NCBI GenBank assembly: GCA_002862805.1 | Contig: PKEA01000034.1 | Location: 1-64,000 of the forward strand | From: Flavobacteriaceae bacterium | GTDB taxonomy: Bacteria > Bacteroidota > Bacteroidia > Flavobacteriales > Flavobacteriaceae | Reading direction: 5' to 3' | Length of the DNA: 64,000 nucleotides | In this document: positions 26,364 through 35,203 of the stretch, one piece after another | How positions within the stretch are numbered: position 1 is the stretch's first letter | Layout of the letters: each line of letters opens with the position of its first letter | Notes under the pieces: model-generated | Told to the model about the DNA's origin: nothing | Database searches by the model: none | What the model saw: only the letters and a program-made list of their open reading frames with translations | Translations under genes and position numbers: made by a program

Positions 26364-28853
26364 TTAATTAAATACTCCAATTGGAAGGTTATCAATTGTT
26401 TTTTCGGCTAATTTTAATTCGTCATCAATATGAACAACATCATGTTGAATTGGGTCATAAATTTCAAAATTACCACCTTGAAAATGATATAACGCTAACG
26501 TTTCTGGATGAACCACAACCAATTTGACCCATTCATTAATAAACCATTCATAAGTTGCAGGATTTTTTGTAATAGCATATTTTACTTTCTCAGGAAAATG
26601 TTCTACAATTACTAACAAGCGAATTGGATCATGCACTTCAATCATTTGACTTGGCAAACCTGGTCTTAAATCGCCATCAATTCCGTTGGCAACACCAATT
26701 AAACCCATTACATTATGAGGCAATTTACTTCCTGCTCCTAATTTTTGATTATCAACTCTAGAGAAATAATATTCCAAATTAATTCCACCACCAACTGGTG
26801 CAACAGCATTTAGTATACCAGACAAATAATCACCTGATGGATCAATAGTATAATCATATGAATTCATAAACGAACGTCTGTCTAAAAACAAATGTTTCGA
26901 CAAACTTCTTCTTCCTACAACACACATGGCATTTGTTGCATGATTTAATTCTGGACGAGGCTCAAACAACGAAACCGAACGTCTTTTGATACTTTCATGC
27001 ACTTTTTTAAGCGACTGAGTCGTATCTATCGTATCAAATCTTCTTGAACGCTCTTTTGCATTATTTAACAATGCTTCTTCAAAAACAATTACATTTTGTT
27101 GGTGTAAATTTTTATTGTTTTCTGATAAAGAATCTTCTTGATAAAACGTAATTTCATCACGAGTAGTATCATGTAAAGCAGGTAAAAATTGTGTTTCATC
27201 TGGAATAACAATTCCTCTTTGAACCAAAATTTTTCTAACTTCAGGATGATTGATTGCAAAACAAGCCACCGTTGCATTAACCGAACTTGGTCTTCCACAA
27301 CAAGCACCACAATCATAACCCGCATAATGTGTATTATTTACACTTGTTGCCCCATGACCAACCAAATAAACAATTGGAGCAAAATTATCTATTAACCCAT
27401 TACTTTTTAGCAAACCTTCTACTCTATTTGCCATTTCTTCAACTGTAAAACCTACTTGTAAATTATCAACTCTATCGGCAACATTTTTATTTTCTATATG
27501 AAGTTTAGATTTCTTATTTAAATGTTTAAATGACGAAGTTGTAGCAGGCGTCATTGTTGGTTTAAAAATATTAACAAACAACTTAAATGCGGCAGAAAAA
27601 CCTAAAGTTTGTGAAATTAACCATCCATAAAATAAAGAATGAGAACGTTTGTGATAATGAAAATCTTTTGCGTGTTTTTTCTTTCTGTGCTCTTCTTTGA
27701 CTAAAAAAGTTGGCGTCATTGGAGCAGGACAAAGTTTAGTAAAAAACTTTCCGTCAACAGGTTGATAAAAGAATTCAAAATTAAAAAAAGCAGCCGTTCC
27801 AAATGTAATAGCATTTTTATCTAAATGTTCAACATGTCTTCTAAAAGAACATTCTCTGTCATCCATACAAAAGAAAGCTTGAAAACTTGCATTTACTTTC
27901 TCGTGATTTGGTTTATATTCCTTAATTCCAGCTAAAACTTGATCATATAATGTCCACTCAAAAGCTTGTTGCCATAAAGACAAAACTTCAAAATGCTCAT
28001 CAGCAGCTACAGCTCTAAATAAATCTTGAGGCTCATCAGTAATTCTACTAGCTAATGGTGCCCAATTTTCACCAAATTTTTTATCTAGTGTATCAATTTC
28101 AAGAAGTAATTCGAAAATAATTAATTCTTCTAAAGTAATTGATTTTTTATCTAAAAGTGAAGCTGGATTACTCTCTATTGTTGCTACCATTCCACTCCAA
28201 CCTGGATGAGAAAATTGTTGGTCAAAAATATAAGTTTCATAAAAACGTTCATCACCAACTACAATTTTTAATAAATCTGTAATAGATGCTTTTTCTTGAA
28301 GTAATTTTTTTGCTCTTTTATTGCTAAAAAAACCTGAAAAACTAGTGCGTTCTAATTCACGAATAGAAGACAAAAACCCTTTATCATGAATAGGAAAAGA
28401 CCACATAGAAATTCCTTGATCTAAATAACTACAAAGCACTCTAAATAAAATACTGTGTGTAGATTTTTCTAAATTAATTGCATATTGCGTTTTCCAGTTG
28501 GAACGAAGTGCACCAATTCTTGGGCTTACAGATTCGTCATACTGTTTTTTAAGCATTTTATCTAACCAAACAGAAGCGTTTTCTTGACCTTTATTTTTAG
28601 CTATAACATGATTTAAAACAGGAGCACTAATTTCATTTTTATGAAAACGTTTTCTAAAATCCGCTATAGACAAATAGGTTTTATAGCCAAATATTTCAGA
28701 AGATTCTTGCAAAGCATCAAAAAAATGTCTGTCTTGAAAAGCATGCAAAGTATTGTGATGCACAAAGTCTTTCAACGGATTTTGTGCTGGTAAATAATGG
28801 GTTAAGTGATGAAGAACATGATGTTCATCAAAACTTGAATGAGAAGTATTCAT
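26364..28853 (-). CDS. dabA: DabA (DUF2309), carbonic-anhydrase-like inorganic carbon uptake subunit
   Basis: 829 residues, no strong membrane helix. The DUF2309 signature is present. The predicted zinc and active-site residues fall at C329 and D331 (FFCMDDRECSFRR), H500 (YLVGHGATSVNN) and C515 (GYDCGACCG), the C-D-H-C pattern described for DabA in Halothiobacillus (Desmarais et al. 2019, cited from memory). DabA acts as a beta-carbonic-anhydrase-like vectorial converter of CO2 to bicarbonate together with DabB. Its N-terminal His-rich stretch (FDEHHVLHHLTHYLPAQNPLKDFVHHN) is also typical. The gene lies 6 bp before dabB. Confidence 0.93.
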   Translation of the reverse strand: MNTSHSSFDEHHVLHHLTHYLPAQNPLKDFVHHNTLHAFQDRHFFDALQESSEIFGYKTYLSIADFRKRFHKNEISAPVLNHVIAKNKGQENASVWLDKMLKKQYDESVSPRIGALRSNWKTQYAINLEKSTHSILFRVLCSYLDQGISMWSFPIHDKGFLSSIRELERTSFSGFFSNKRAKKLLQEKASITDLLKIVVGDERFYETYIFDQQFSHPGWSGMVATIESNPASLLDKKSITLEELIIFELLLEIDTLDKKFGENWAPLASRITDEPQDLFRAVAADEHFEVLSLWQQAFEWTLYDQVLAGIKEYKPNHEKVNASFQAFFCMDDRECSFRRHVEHLDKNAITFGTAAFFNFEFFYQPVDGKFFTKLCPAPMTPTFLVKEEHRKKKHAKDFHYHKRSHSLFYGWLISQTLGFSAAFKLFVNIFKPTMTPATTSSFKHLNKKSKLHIENKNVADRVDNLQVGFTVEEMANRVEGLLKSNGLIDNFAPIVYLVGHGATSVNNTHYAGYDCGACCGRPSSVNATVACFAINHPEVRKILVQRGIVIPDETQFLPALHDTTRDEITFYQEDSLSENNKNLHQQNVIVFEEALLNNAKERSRRFDTIDTTQSLKKVHESIKRRSVSLFEPRPELNHATNAMCVVGRRSLSKHLFLDRRSFMNSYDYTIDPSGDYLSGILNAVAPVGGGINLEYYFSRVDNQKLGAGSKLPHNVMGLIGVANGIDGDLRPGLPSQMIEVHDPIRLLVIVEHFPEKVKYAITKNPATYEWFINEWVKLVVVHPETLALYHFQGGNFEIYDPIQHDVVHIDDELKLAEKTIDNLPIGVFN

Positions 28854-28938
28854 TTTAAAATGAAAATAAGATTAATACATAAGTGAATTTTTGGATTCTA
28901 AATCAAGTTCAGAATAACAAAAAAATAAAAAGTATGTA

Positions 28939-29325
28939 TTAAGAAAGGTGCAATTTCCAATTGCAAAACAAATCATACAAAGGTATTCTGCGATTTGATT
29001 CGTGAAAATTAAGGAAATCTGAAAAAGGTTCAGATGTAGCATTTATTTGAAGGAAATTATCTTCAAAAGAATAAAAATTAATCCAATCTACTTCAATTTC
29101 AGTTTCAGAAGGCTCAGATTCGTTATAAACTAAATCTTTATTTTCATTATCTGATAAAACAAATGTGGGAAGTAATTTATGATTTGAATCGTATTGAACT
29201 TTGGTCGAAGTTTCAACAGATTTATTTATTTCATGATATTGTGTAAAAGATGAAAGTGCTAACAAAAAAGTTAACAATGGTAAAATAAAAAGTAGTTTCT
29301 TAAAACCGTTATTTAATCTATTCAC
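28939..29325 (-). CDS. Small exported or membrane-anchored protein of unknown function, first in the dab cluster
   Basis: 128 residues, apparent GTG start. One hydrophobic segment (about 10-27, KLLFILPLLTFLLALSSF) may be a signal or anchor; the rest is acidic and ends LFCNWKLHLS. No known domain is recognised. It has a -7 box (29346-29353) and lies 85 bp upstream of dabA on the same strand, so it may be the leading gene of the cluster. A bidirectional terminator beyond its 5' side separates it from the HMA gene. Codon pattern fits neighbours, but this is a weak gene call. Confidence 0.5.
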   Translation of the reverse strand: MNRLNNGFKKLLFILPLLTFLLALSSFTQYHEINKSVETSTKVQYDSNHKLLPTFVLSDNENKDLVYNESEPSETEIEVDWINFYSFEDNFLQINATSEPFSDFLNFHESNRRIPLYDLFCNWKLHLS

Positions 29326-29345
29326 TTTTACATAGAAATATTAAA

Positions 29346-29353
29346 CAAATGTA
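29346..29353 (-). promoter_or_regulatory. Putative -7 box of the dab cluster
   Basis: Minus-strand TACATTTG matches TAnnTTTG and ends 20 bp before the GTG at 29325. No -33 TTG at the normal distance is seen. Confidence 0.45.
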
Positions 29354-29401
29354 TAACAAAAAACAAATACGAAAATTAATATTGACTTATTTTTTTATAA
29401 A

Positions 29402-29430
29402 AAAATCCCGAATATATTTTCGGGATTTTT
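29402..29430. terminator. Terminator downstream of the HMA gene
   Basis: AATCCCGAA pairs with TTCGGGATT over a 6-base loop, flanked by A- and T-runs. On the minus strand it ends the metal-module transcript. Confidence 0.88.
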
Positions 29431-29436
29431 ATTTAT

Positions 29437-29790
29437 TTAATCTAATCGCTCATACTTGCAGCAACTGTGCATTTTTTCGTAAACATCGTCTGGAGCCTTA
29501 ACTAAACTCGTATCATGTCCTACGCTTGCAATTGCTTTCGCTACATCTTCTTTTGAACATTTGTTTTCGTCGATATAAACGTGTATGTCTTGACAATCAA
29601 TATGCCACTCAGCACTTTTTACACCTTTAACTGAAAATGCAGCTTTTTCAATACGTTTTTCACACATTTCACAGTTTCCAGAAACCTTAATTATTACTTC
29701 TTTATTTTTACTTTTCTTTACACTTTTTTCTTGTGCTTGAGCTGCTATTCCAACAATTGACATAAGCAACACTAAAATTATTTTTTTCAT
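29437..29790 (-). CDS. Exported heavy-metal-associated (HMA) domain protein
   Basis: 117 residues. A signal peptide (MKKIILVLLMSIVGIAAQAQ) precedes an HMA/ferredoxin-like fold with the metal-binding CxxC in SGNCEMCEKRIEKAAF, and a VKSAEWHIDCQDIHVYID strand. The tail carries an extra Cys pair (HSCC). HMA domains bind copper or other soft metals; here the protein is probably periplasmic. It starts 19 bp after the TonB-dependent receptor gene and is cotranscribed with it. Confidence 0.85.
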   Translation of the reverse strand: MKKIILVLLMSIVGIAAQAQEKSVKKSKNKEVIIKVSGNCEMCEKRIEKAAFSVKGVKSAEWHIDCQDIHVYIDENKCSKEDVAKAIASVGHDTSLVKAPDDVYEKMHSCCKYERLD

Positions 29791-29809
29791 TTTTCTAATT
29801 ATTTAATTA

Positions 29810-32053
29810 TTATTTTATTTTAAATCTTAATCCTACATAATACATTGAACCAAAAGTTGGGCCATAAATCATGCTGCTATCAAAACTAGAACCAAAAGGA
29901 TTATCTGCACTTACAATAGCATTGTCTTGTTTGTAGTTACCAATATTTTCTCCGCCAGCATATATTTCAAATGTGCTTGAAAAAGTTCTTGTTATTTGCG
30001 CGTTGAAAACTGCAAATGAAGGTGCATATTCACCTAATTGATACTGAGGTAAATTAGTTGACGTGTTTGGCAATCTTTGTTCTCCTAACCAATTATAAGT
30101 AACATCAAATTTCCATTGTTGCCCTTTATCTAAAATGTGTGTTTGAAATGCTAAGTTAGCAAAAAATCTATTTTTAGCCTGAAGTGCTTTTTGAAGATTC
30201 CCAACACTATAATCAGTATTAACATCATAATATTTATAAGCTGTTTTTAAATTTAAATGCTTAATTAATTCAATATTGAATTCTGCTTGAAAGGAGTTGG
30301 CAACACTTTTCCCTTCTAAATTATAAAACAAAACTTGTTGCGGACTATTATCAATATCTACAACAGCTTGGTTTTGGAAATCAGTTACATAATAATCTAA
30401 AGCAATTTCAGAATCTTTACCAAACAATTTAAACGTTTGAGAAAAACTTAAACCATAATTCCATGCAATTTCGGGATTTAATCCATATAGTTTTCCACTA
30501 GTATTCAAGATTGAAAAATTACGAGATGACGCAAATAGGTTTTGGTTTTCGGCAAAAATATTCGCCGCTCTTTTCCCTCTTCCTGCCGAAGCTCTAATTA
30601 CTGAGTTTTCCCATGGGTTATATCTAATATGCAAACGAGGCGTTACAAAAGTTCCTAATCGATTATGATTATCAACTCTTGCTCCAGCAACTAAACTAAA
30701 GTTATCTAAATTATCATAAGTATATTCAAAAAAAGCTCCTATTGAGTTATCAACTCTTGAGAAATCTTTTGAAAAATTTAATCCTACAAATTCGTCATAA
30801 GCATCATAAGAAAAATTAATTCCGGTAGTGAACTTATTTTTTGTGTTACTAATTATTGAATTAAATAATAAATTAGAATAATAACTTTTTTGATGAATAT
30901 TGTATTGGTTTAAACCAAAATACGAATCTTGTTTATGCGATTGAAATGAATTTTGAAATCCGAAACTTTGATAAGGCATATCGGGAAAAACATAACCTGT
31001 TTTATTTGAAATTTCAATTTTTTCGGTATTAATTTCGCTTCCCCAGGCATTTGTAGTAAACTTATCTTTATCAGGATTAAAAGAAACTTCACCCGATTGT
31101 TTATCGTCTTTCATATAACGCACATTTAAGAAACTTACAATTCCTTTTTCTGCATCGTTATATTGCCAACGGTTTAAAATATTAACTTGTTTTCCAATTG
31201 GGTTATCCAAAAAACCATCGTTATTCATGTCATTTTTTACTTGTCGAGTATTTCCATGAATGAATAAAGTAGAACTTAACTTATCTGAATACTTTTGATT
31301 GAAATGCGTATTCAATTCGAATCTTCCTTCGGTTGAACCATAAATATTTACAAAAAAAGGAATATCTGTTGCTGGTTTTAGAATTTCATAATTAATTTGA
31401 CCCGAAATACTTTCGTAACCATTAATTACGCTTCCTGCACCTTTCGTAATTTGAATGCTTTCAACCCAAGTTCCTGGCACAAAAGACAATCCGTAAGCTT
31501 GTGATGCACCACGAACAGAAGGAATGTTTTCTTCGGCAATTAAAATATAAGGACTTGTTAAACCTAACATTTTAATTTGTTTGTTACCTGTAACAGCATC
31601 AGAAAAATTAACATCAATTGAAGGATTGGTTGAAAAACTTTCCGACAAATTACAACAAGCGGCTTTCAATAGTTCCTTTTGCCCCATCGTTTGAAGATTG
31701 ATAGAAGAAGTATAAGAATTTCTTGTACTCTTAACTGTTTTAGAAACTGTAACTTCATTTAAAGTTGTTAGTGCAACCAGTTTTATTTGTAAAGATGTTG
31801 AAGAAGTAACTTCAATTTTTTGAGTTTTAAAACCTATATAACTTACCAATAAGTTTTTTGTATCTGGTGATGTTTTAAGTGTAAACTTTCCGTTTTCATC
31901 GGAAGTTGTTCCAATAGAAGTTCCTTGCCAAAAGACATTAGCTCCCATTAATGGAATATTATCTTCATCTAAAATTGTTCCTTTAATTTCTGAATTTTGT
32001 GCGAACAATGATGATGAAATAAAGAGTAGCAATACTGCTATTTTTTTATACAT
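29810..32053 (-). CDS. TonB-dependent receptor, probably metal-related
   Basis: 747 residues. A signal peptide is followed by a carboxypeptidase-regulatory-like beta domain (EIKGTILDEDNIPLMGANVFWQG), a plug region (TSPYILIAEENIPSVRG, ITKGAGSVINGYESISG) and a long beta-barrel ending in LRFKIK. It imports or binds a substrate at the outer membrane using TonB energy. The neighbours (HMA protein, HYC_CC_PP protein) suggest a metal such as copper. The plug contains a Cys pair (KAACCNLSESFSTNPS), unusual for a plug domain. Substrate is inference. Confidence 0.88.
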   Translation of the reverse strand: MYKKIAVLLLFISSSLFAQNSEIKGTILDEDNIPLMGANVFWQGTSIGTTSDENGKFTLKTSPDTKNLLVSYIGFKTQKIEVTSSTSLQIKLVALTTLNEVTVSKTVKSTRNSYTSSINLQTMGQKELLKAACCNLSESFSTNPSIDVNFSDAVTGNKQIKMLGLTSPYILIAEENIPSVRGASQAYGLSFVPGTWVESIQITKGAGSVINGYESISGQINYEILKPATDIPFFVNIYGSTEGRFELNTHFNQKYSDKLSSTLFIHGNTRQVKNDMNNDGFLDNPIGKQVNILNRWQYNDAEKGIVSFLNVRYMKDDKQSGEVSFNPDKDKFTTNAWGSEINTEKIEISNKTGYVFPDMPYQSFGFQNSFQSHKQDSYFGLNQYNIHQKSYYSNLLFNSIISNTKNKFTTGINFSYDAYDEFVGLNFSKDFSRVDNSIGAFFEYTYDNLDNFSLVAGARVDNHNRLGTFVTPRLHIRYNPWENSVIRASAGRGKRAANIFAENQNLFASSRNFSILNTSGKLYGLNPEIAWNYGLSFSQTFKLFGKDSEIALDYYVTDFQNQAVVDIDNSPQQVLFYNLEGKSVANSFQAEFNIELIKHLNLKTAYKYYDVNTDYSVGNLQKALQAKNRFFANLAFQTHILDKGQQWKFDVTYNWLGEQRLPNTSTNLPQYQLGEYAPSFAVFNAQITRTFSSTFEIYAGGENIGNYKQDNAIVSADNPFGSSFDSSMIYGPTFGSMYYVGLRFKIK

Positions 32054-32060
32054 AAGTATT

Positions 32061-32110
32061 TAATTTAATGTTTTTATTTTCGATTAAATCGGAGTTAAAA
32101 CATTAAATTA
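32061..32110 (-). repeat. Inverted repeat between HYC_CC_PP and receptor genes
   Basis: A perfect 14-bp A/T-only arm pair (32061-32074 and 32097-32110) encloses a 22-base loop, which itself holds a short hairpin (CGATT/AATCG). It overlaps the HYC_CC_PP stop codon. No standard U-run, so perhaps a transcript processing or regulatory element. Confidence 0.55.
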
Positions 32111-32515
32111 AGCGTATAAAACTAATTGGCAATATAGTTTGTAAAAGGGTGGCGCGTGTGAATCGCAATAAAACGAAATGATTTCTTTTTTAGAAACAAA
32201 ATCATTCTTTTTAATTGGCAATACTGTTTTACATTGTGTAAAATAAACAGCATTAAAGTCAATTTTAGAATAATGAGACAAGAAATTATCATTCTTTTCT
32301 TGTGCTTTAATTATTTTGTTTGAACAACAAGAATCATGTGTTTTTTCAACCTTACAACAAGATTTTACATCTTCAATACAAATTTCTTCAACTTGAGTTG
32401 TAAATGAAACACCTGCAATTTTATCTTTACAATAATGCACATTAATAGCCAATCCTAAATTTGAGAATAGGATTAATATAGCTAAAAATAAAGTGGTGCT
32501 TTTTCTAAATTGCAT
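32108..32515 (-). CDS. HYC_CC_PP family protein
   Basis: 135 residues. It has an N-terminal hydrophobic signal (TTLFLAILILFSNLGLAINV), then the family-defining HYC (NVHYCKDKIAG), a CC-rich segment (KSCCKVEKTHDSCC) and a PP near the C-terminus (SHAPPFYKLYCQ). The name is the one used for this Bacteroidota family; its function is unknown. Eight or more cysteines plus the HMA and TonB genes downstream suggest metal handling. The promoter lies so close (box ends 5 bp before the ATG) that the message may be leaderless. Confidence 0.8.
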   Translation of the reverse strand: MQFRKSTTLFLAILILFSNLGLAINVHYCKDKIAGVSFTTQVEEICIEDVKSCCKVEKTHDSCCSNKIIKAQEKNDNFLSHYSKIDFNAVYFTQCKTVLPIKKNDFVSKKEIISFYCDSHAPPFYKLYCQLVLYA

Positions 32516-32519
32516 AATG

Positions 32520-32552
32520 CAAAGTTATAAAACTTTTATCTATTAAACTCAA
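32520..32552 (-). promoter_or_regulatory. Promoter of the metal module (TTG-N22-TAACTTTG)
   Basis: On the minus strand a TTG (32550-32552) and TAACTTTG (32520-32527) are spaced 22 bp apart, a good Bacteroidota promoter. The -7 box ends 5 bp before the ATG at 32515, so transcription probably begins at or very near the start codon. Confidence 0.75.
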
Positions 32553-32558
32553 AATTAA

Positions 32559-33914
32559 CTAAATTTCAATAACTTGACCCAAATAAGGTACAACACAATC
32601 GAAATTATATTTTTCTTGTATTTTAATACGAAGCTCATCTGAAGCCATATTTTCTCCATGAACTAAAAATATTTTTTTAGGTTTTTCAGTCAAATCACTC
32701 AACCAATCTAAAAGATCTTTTTGATCTCCATGTGCAGATAAACCTTCAATTAAAAATACAGAAGCATTTACCTCATAATATTTTCCATACATTTTTATTT
32801 CTTTTGCACCTTCTAATAATTTTCTTCCACGCGTTCCTTCTGCTTGATAACCTACTAATAAAACTGAGTTTTCAGGTTTAGAGATATATCTTTCTAAATA
32901 AGACAAAACTCTCCCTCCAGTTATCATTCCGCTAGCAGCGATAATAACTTTAGGTTGCTTATCATAAATGGTTTCTATTGTGTCTTTATAATCAGAAATT
33001 AATGTAAACATACTACACATTTCTTCACATTCTTCAAAATTTAACTTATGCCATTTTCTATTTTCTTGAAAAACCTTCAAAACACTTATTCCCATTGGAG
33101 TATCAATAATATAAGGAATATTAGGAATTCTGTCTTGTTTTTTAAGTTGCCAAAGTAAGTACATAACTGTTTGCACTCGTTCTACGGCAAAACTAGGAAT
33201 TACAACATTTCCTTTCTTTTGAAATGTATTATTAATTAACATCTCTAAATCAAATAAAGGATCGTTATTTGGATGCAAACGATTTCCATAAGTACTTTCT
33301 ATAAAAACATAATCTGCTTTTTTAGGCTTTATTGGAGGAAATAGCAACACATCATCATCTTGACCAACATCTCCTGAAAAAACTAATATTTCATTATTGA
33401 CTTGTAAAGAAATTGAACAAGCGCCTAAAATATGCGAAGCATAGAAAAATGAAAAATAAATATCATCAGTTATTTTTATATCTAAATCAGGTTCTACAAC
33501 TCTAAACAACGGAATTACTTTATTAACATCTTCAACCGTATAAAGCGGAATTGCAGGTTCGTGCTTTGAATACTTCTCTTTATTAGCACGTTCGGCTTCT
33601 TCTTCTTGAATTTTAGCACTATCATACATAATTAACCTCGCAATTTCTTTTGTAGGTGCAGTACAAAATATTTTTCCCGTAAAACCATCATTTACTAATT
33701 TAGGCAACCAACCGCAATGATCTAAATGACCATGAGTTAAAATAACATAATCAATATTTTCTGGGTTATAAGCTAAAGGTTCTCTATTTAATTCTCTTAG
33801 CATTTTAATTCCTTGAAACAATCCACAATCTATTAAAATAGAAGTTTCATCTGTCTCTACTAAAAATTTAGAACCTGTTACAGTTCCGGCAGCACCTAAA
33901 AAATGAATTTTCAT
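32559..33914 (-). CDS. Beta-CASP metallo-beta-lactamase-fold nuclease
   Basis: 451 residues. The MBL metal motif HGHLDH is at residues 61-66, with further ligands in ASHILGACS and GDVGQ. The beta-CASP/RNA-specificity region includes FIESTYGNRLHP, VIPSFAVERVQTVMYLL and GMITGGRV, and the C-terminal SAHGD. Family members (YSH1/CPSF73, RNase J-like) process RNA. No KH domain, so it is unlike archaeal CPSF. It overlaps the upstream ATP-cone gene by 4 bp (ATGA), showing translational coupling. Its RNA target is unknown. Confidence 0.92.
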   Translation of the reverse strand: MKIHFLGAAGTVTGSKFLVETDETSILIDCGLFQGIKMLRELNREPLAYNPENIDYVILTHGHLDHCGWLPKLVNDGFTGKIFCTAPTKEIARLIMYDSAKIQEEEAERANKEKYSKHEPAIPLYTVEDVNKVIPLFRVVEPDLDIKITDDIYFSFFYASHILGACSISLQVNNEILVFSGDVGQDDDVLLFPPIKPKKADYVFIESTYGNRLHPNNDPLFDLEMLINNTFQKKGNVVIPSFAVERVQTVMYLLWQLKKQDRIPNIPYIIDTPMGISVLKVFQENRKWHKLNFEECEEMCSMFTLISDYKDTIETIYDKQPKVIIAASGMITGGRVLSYLERYISKPENSVLLVGYQAEGTRGRKLLEGAKEIKMYGKYYEVNASVFLIEGLSAHGDQKDLLDWLSDLTEKPKKIFLVHGENMASDELRIKIQEKYNFDCVVPYLGQVIEI

Positions 33915-34744
33915 AATTGTGTATTTAAGAGTTGATTACATTCTTTTTGAACGTTTTTTAACCTAGATTGACTAAGTTTTAATTTTGCAAAACTATTTTT
34001 ATCATGGATTAAATTATAAACTGTTAAAACATCTTGTAACAAAAGCACTTCTTTTTCTGCAATTGTTAAAGTTGTTAGACATGTTATTGGATAAACTCTA
34101 TATTGTTTTACAATATCTTTTAATCCGTTACCTATTGGGTAATCCCAACTTAAGAGCGATAAACCAGAACATTCTCCAAACTTAATTGCTTCGGAAGTAA
34201 ATTTATTATTGGTAACCAACCAACATTTAGAAATAAAATCATTTGAGGAGAAATGATTGATTTTGGTTGTTTTTAAGTCGTTAAACCTTGATAAAATATA
34301 CATCGGAATTTTTACATCAGTCTTCACTTCTTGGCTTCCATGAAATTTACATTCAACCATTGCTACATGATCGTTTTTTTTAATTAAAACATCCATTTCA
34401 TGCGAAGTACATTTTCCCTCTAAAAAAACATTTGTAACAGTTGTATAACCTTGAAGTTCAAATAATCTTGAAATAAATTTTTCAAAATAAAAACCAGCCG
34501 GACCAAGCGCCATGATTCCATTTTTTAATCCGTATCGGGCAGCATGAGCTTTGGAAATAGTTTTAAGTTTTTGAAAAGCTAGTTTGTAAATTTTCTTAGA
34601 AGGAATTCCTTCATAAAGTTGAGGCTGAATTTCTTTTAGTATTTCTTTTGCCGTTTGAACATCAGCTCCAGAAGAAACCATTGATTTAATTAGTTTTTCT
34701 TCATTAAAATTGACTATTTCACCCGAGAATTTTCTAACTTTCAT
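33911..34744 (-). CDS. ATP-cone fused to an Mrr-like PD-(D/E)XK nuclease
   Basis: 277 residues. The N-terminus (about 1-80) is an ATP-cone: VRKFSGEIVNFNEEKLIKSMVSSG and a helical end with RYGLKNGIMALG. ATP-cones sense nucleotides, as in ribonucleotide reductase and NrdR, but neither lies nearby. Residues 80-230 form an Mrr-type nuclease with Glu88, Asp118 (SHEMDVLI) and Glu131-x-Lys133 (VECKFH), the PD-(D/E)XK pattern, apparently intact. A helical tail follows. Translationally coupled to the beta-CASP nuclease. Physiological role is unknown. Confidence 0.8.
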   Translation of the reverse strand: MKVRKFSGEIVNFNEEKLIKSMVSSGADVQTAKEILKEIQPQLYEGIPSKKIYKLAFQKLKTISKAHAARYGLKNGIMALGPAGFYFEKFISRLFELQGYTTVTNVFLEGKCTSHEMDVLIKKNDHVAMVECKFHGSQEVKTDVKIPMYILSRFNDLKTTKINHFSSNDFISKCWLVTNNKFTSEAIKFGECSGLSLLSWDYPIGNGLKDIVKQYRVYPITCLTTLTIAEKEVLLLQDVLTVYNLIHDKNSFAKLKLSQSRLKNVQKECNQLLNTQL

Positions 34745-34768
34745 AAGCTATACAGATATAGCCCTAAG

Positions 34769-35203
34769 TTAGTGATTTATTTTGTTTTTTTGATAATAAA
34801 ATGCAGGAATAAACAAAACCAAAAGTACAGGTTGTATTAAAAACCTTCTTATGTAAAATAGAATCATATAATCTGGATTCTCTGAATACAAATAGGTAAA
34901 AAAAGAAATGATTAAAATTAAACTAATAAATACATACAAATAGACTGCAATTTTTAAAATGGCCTTATCTGAAAACAATTTATAAATTATAAATATAGAC
35001 AGTAAAGAATTTATAGAATATCTAAATAAAAGATTTGAAAATAATTTAACAGAATCAAAATTTGGCAAAGACTTATGAAAATACTCTGATTTATAAAATG
35101 CAATAAAGGGATCGTAAAATATTTTAGTTTCAAAAGCCCTTATACTAGCTAATAAAACAAATGCTAAACCAATTAAAAATATACTTAGCTTATTTTTAAT
35201 CAT
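34769..35203 (-). CDS. Exosortase F system-associated protein
   Basis: 144 residues with four hydrophobic segments and little else. Its size, layout and position directly after XrtF (8-bp overlap) match the exosortase F-associated membrane proteins of Flavobacteriia. Sequence conservation in that family is low, so the call relies mainly on context. Confidence 0.8.
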   Translation of the reverse strand: MIKNKLSIFLIGLAFVLLASIRAFETKIFYDPFIAFYKSEYFHKSLPNFDSVKLFSNLLFRYSINSLLSIFIIYKLFSDKAILKIAVYLYVFISLILIISFFTYLYSENPDYMILFYIRRFLIQPVLLVLFIPAFYYQKNKINH

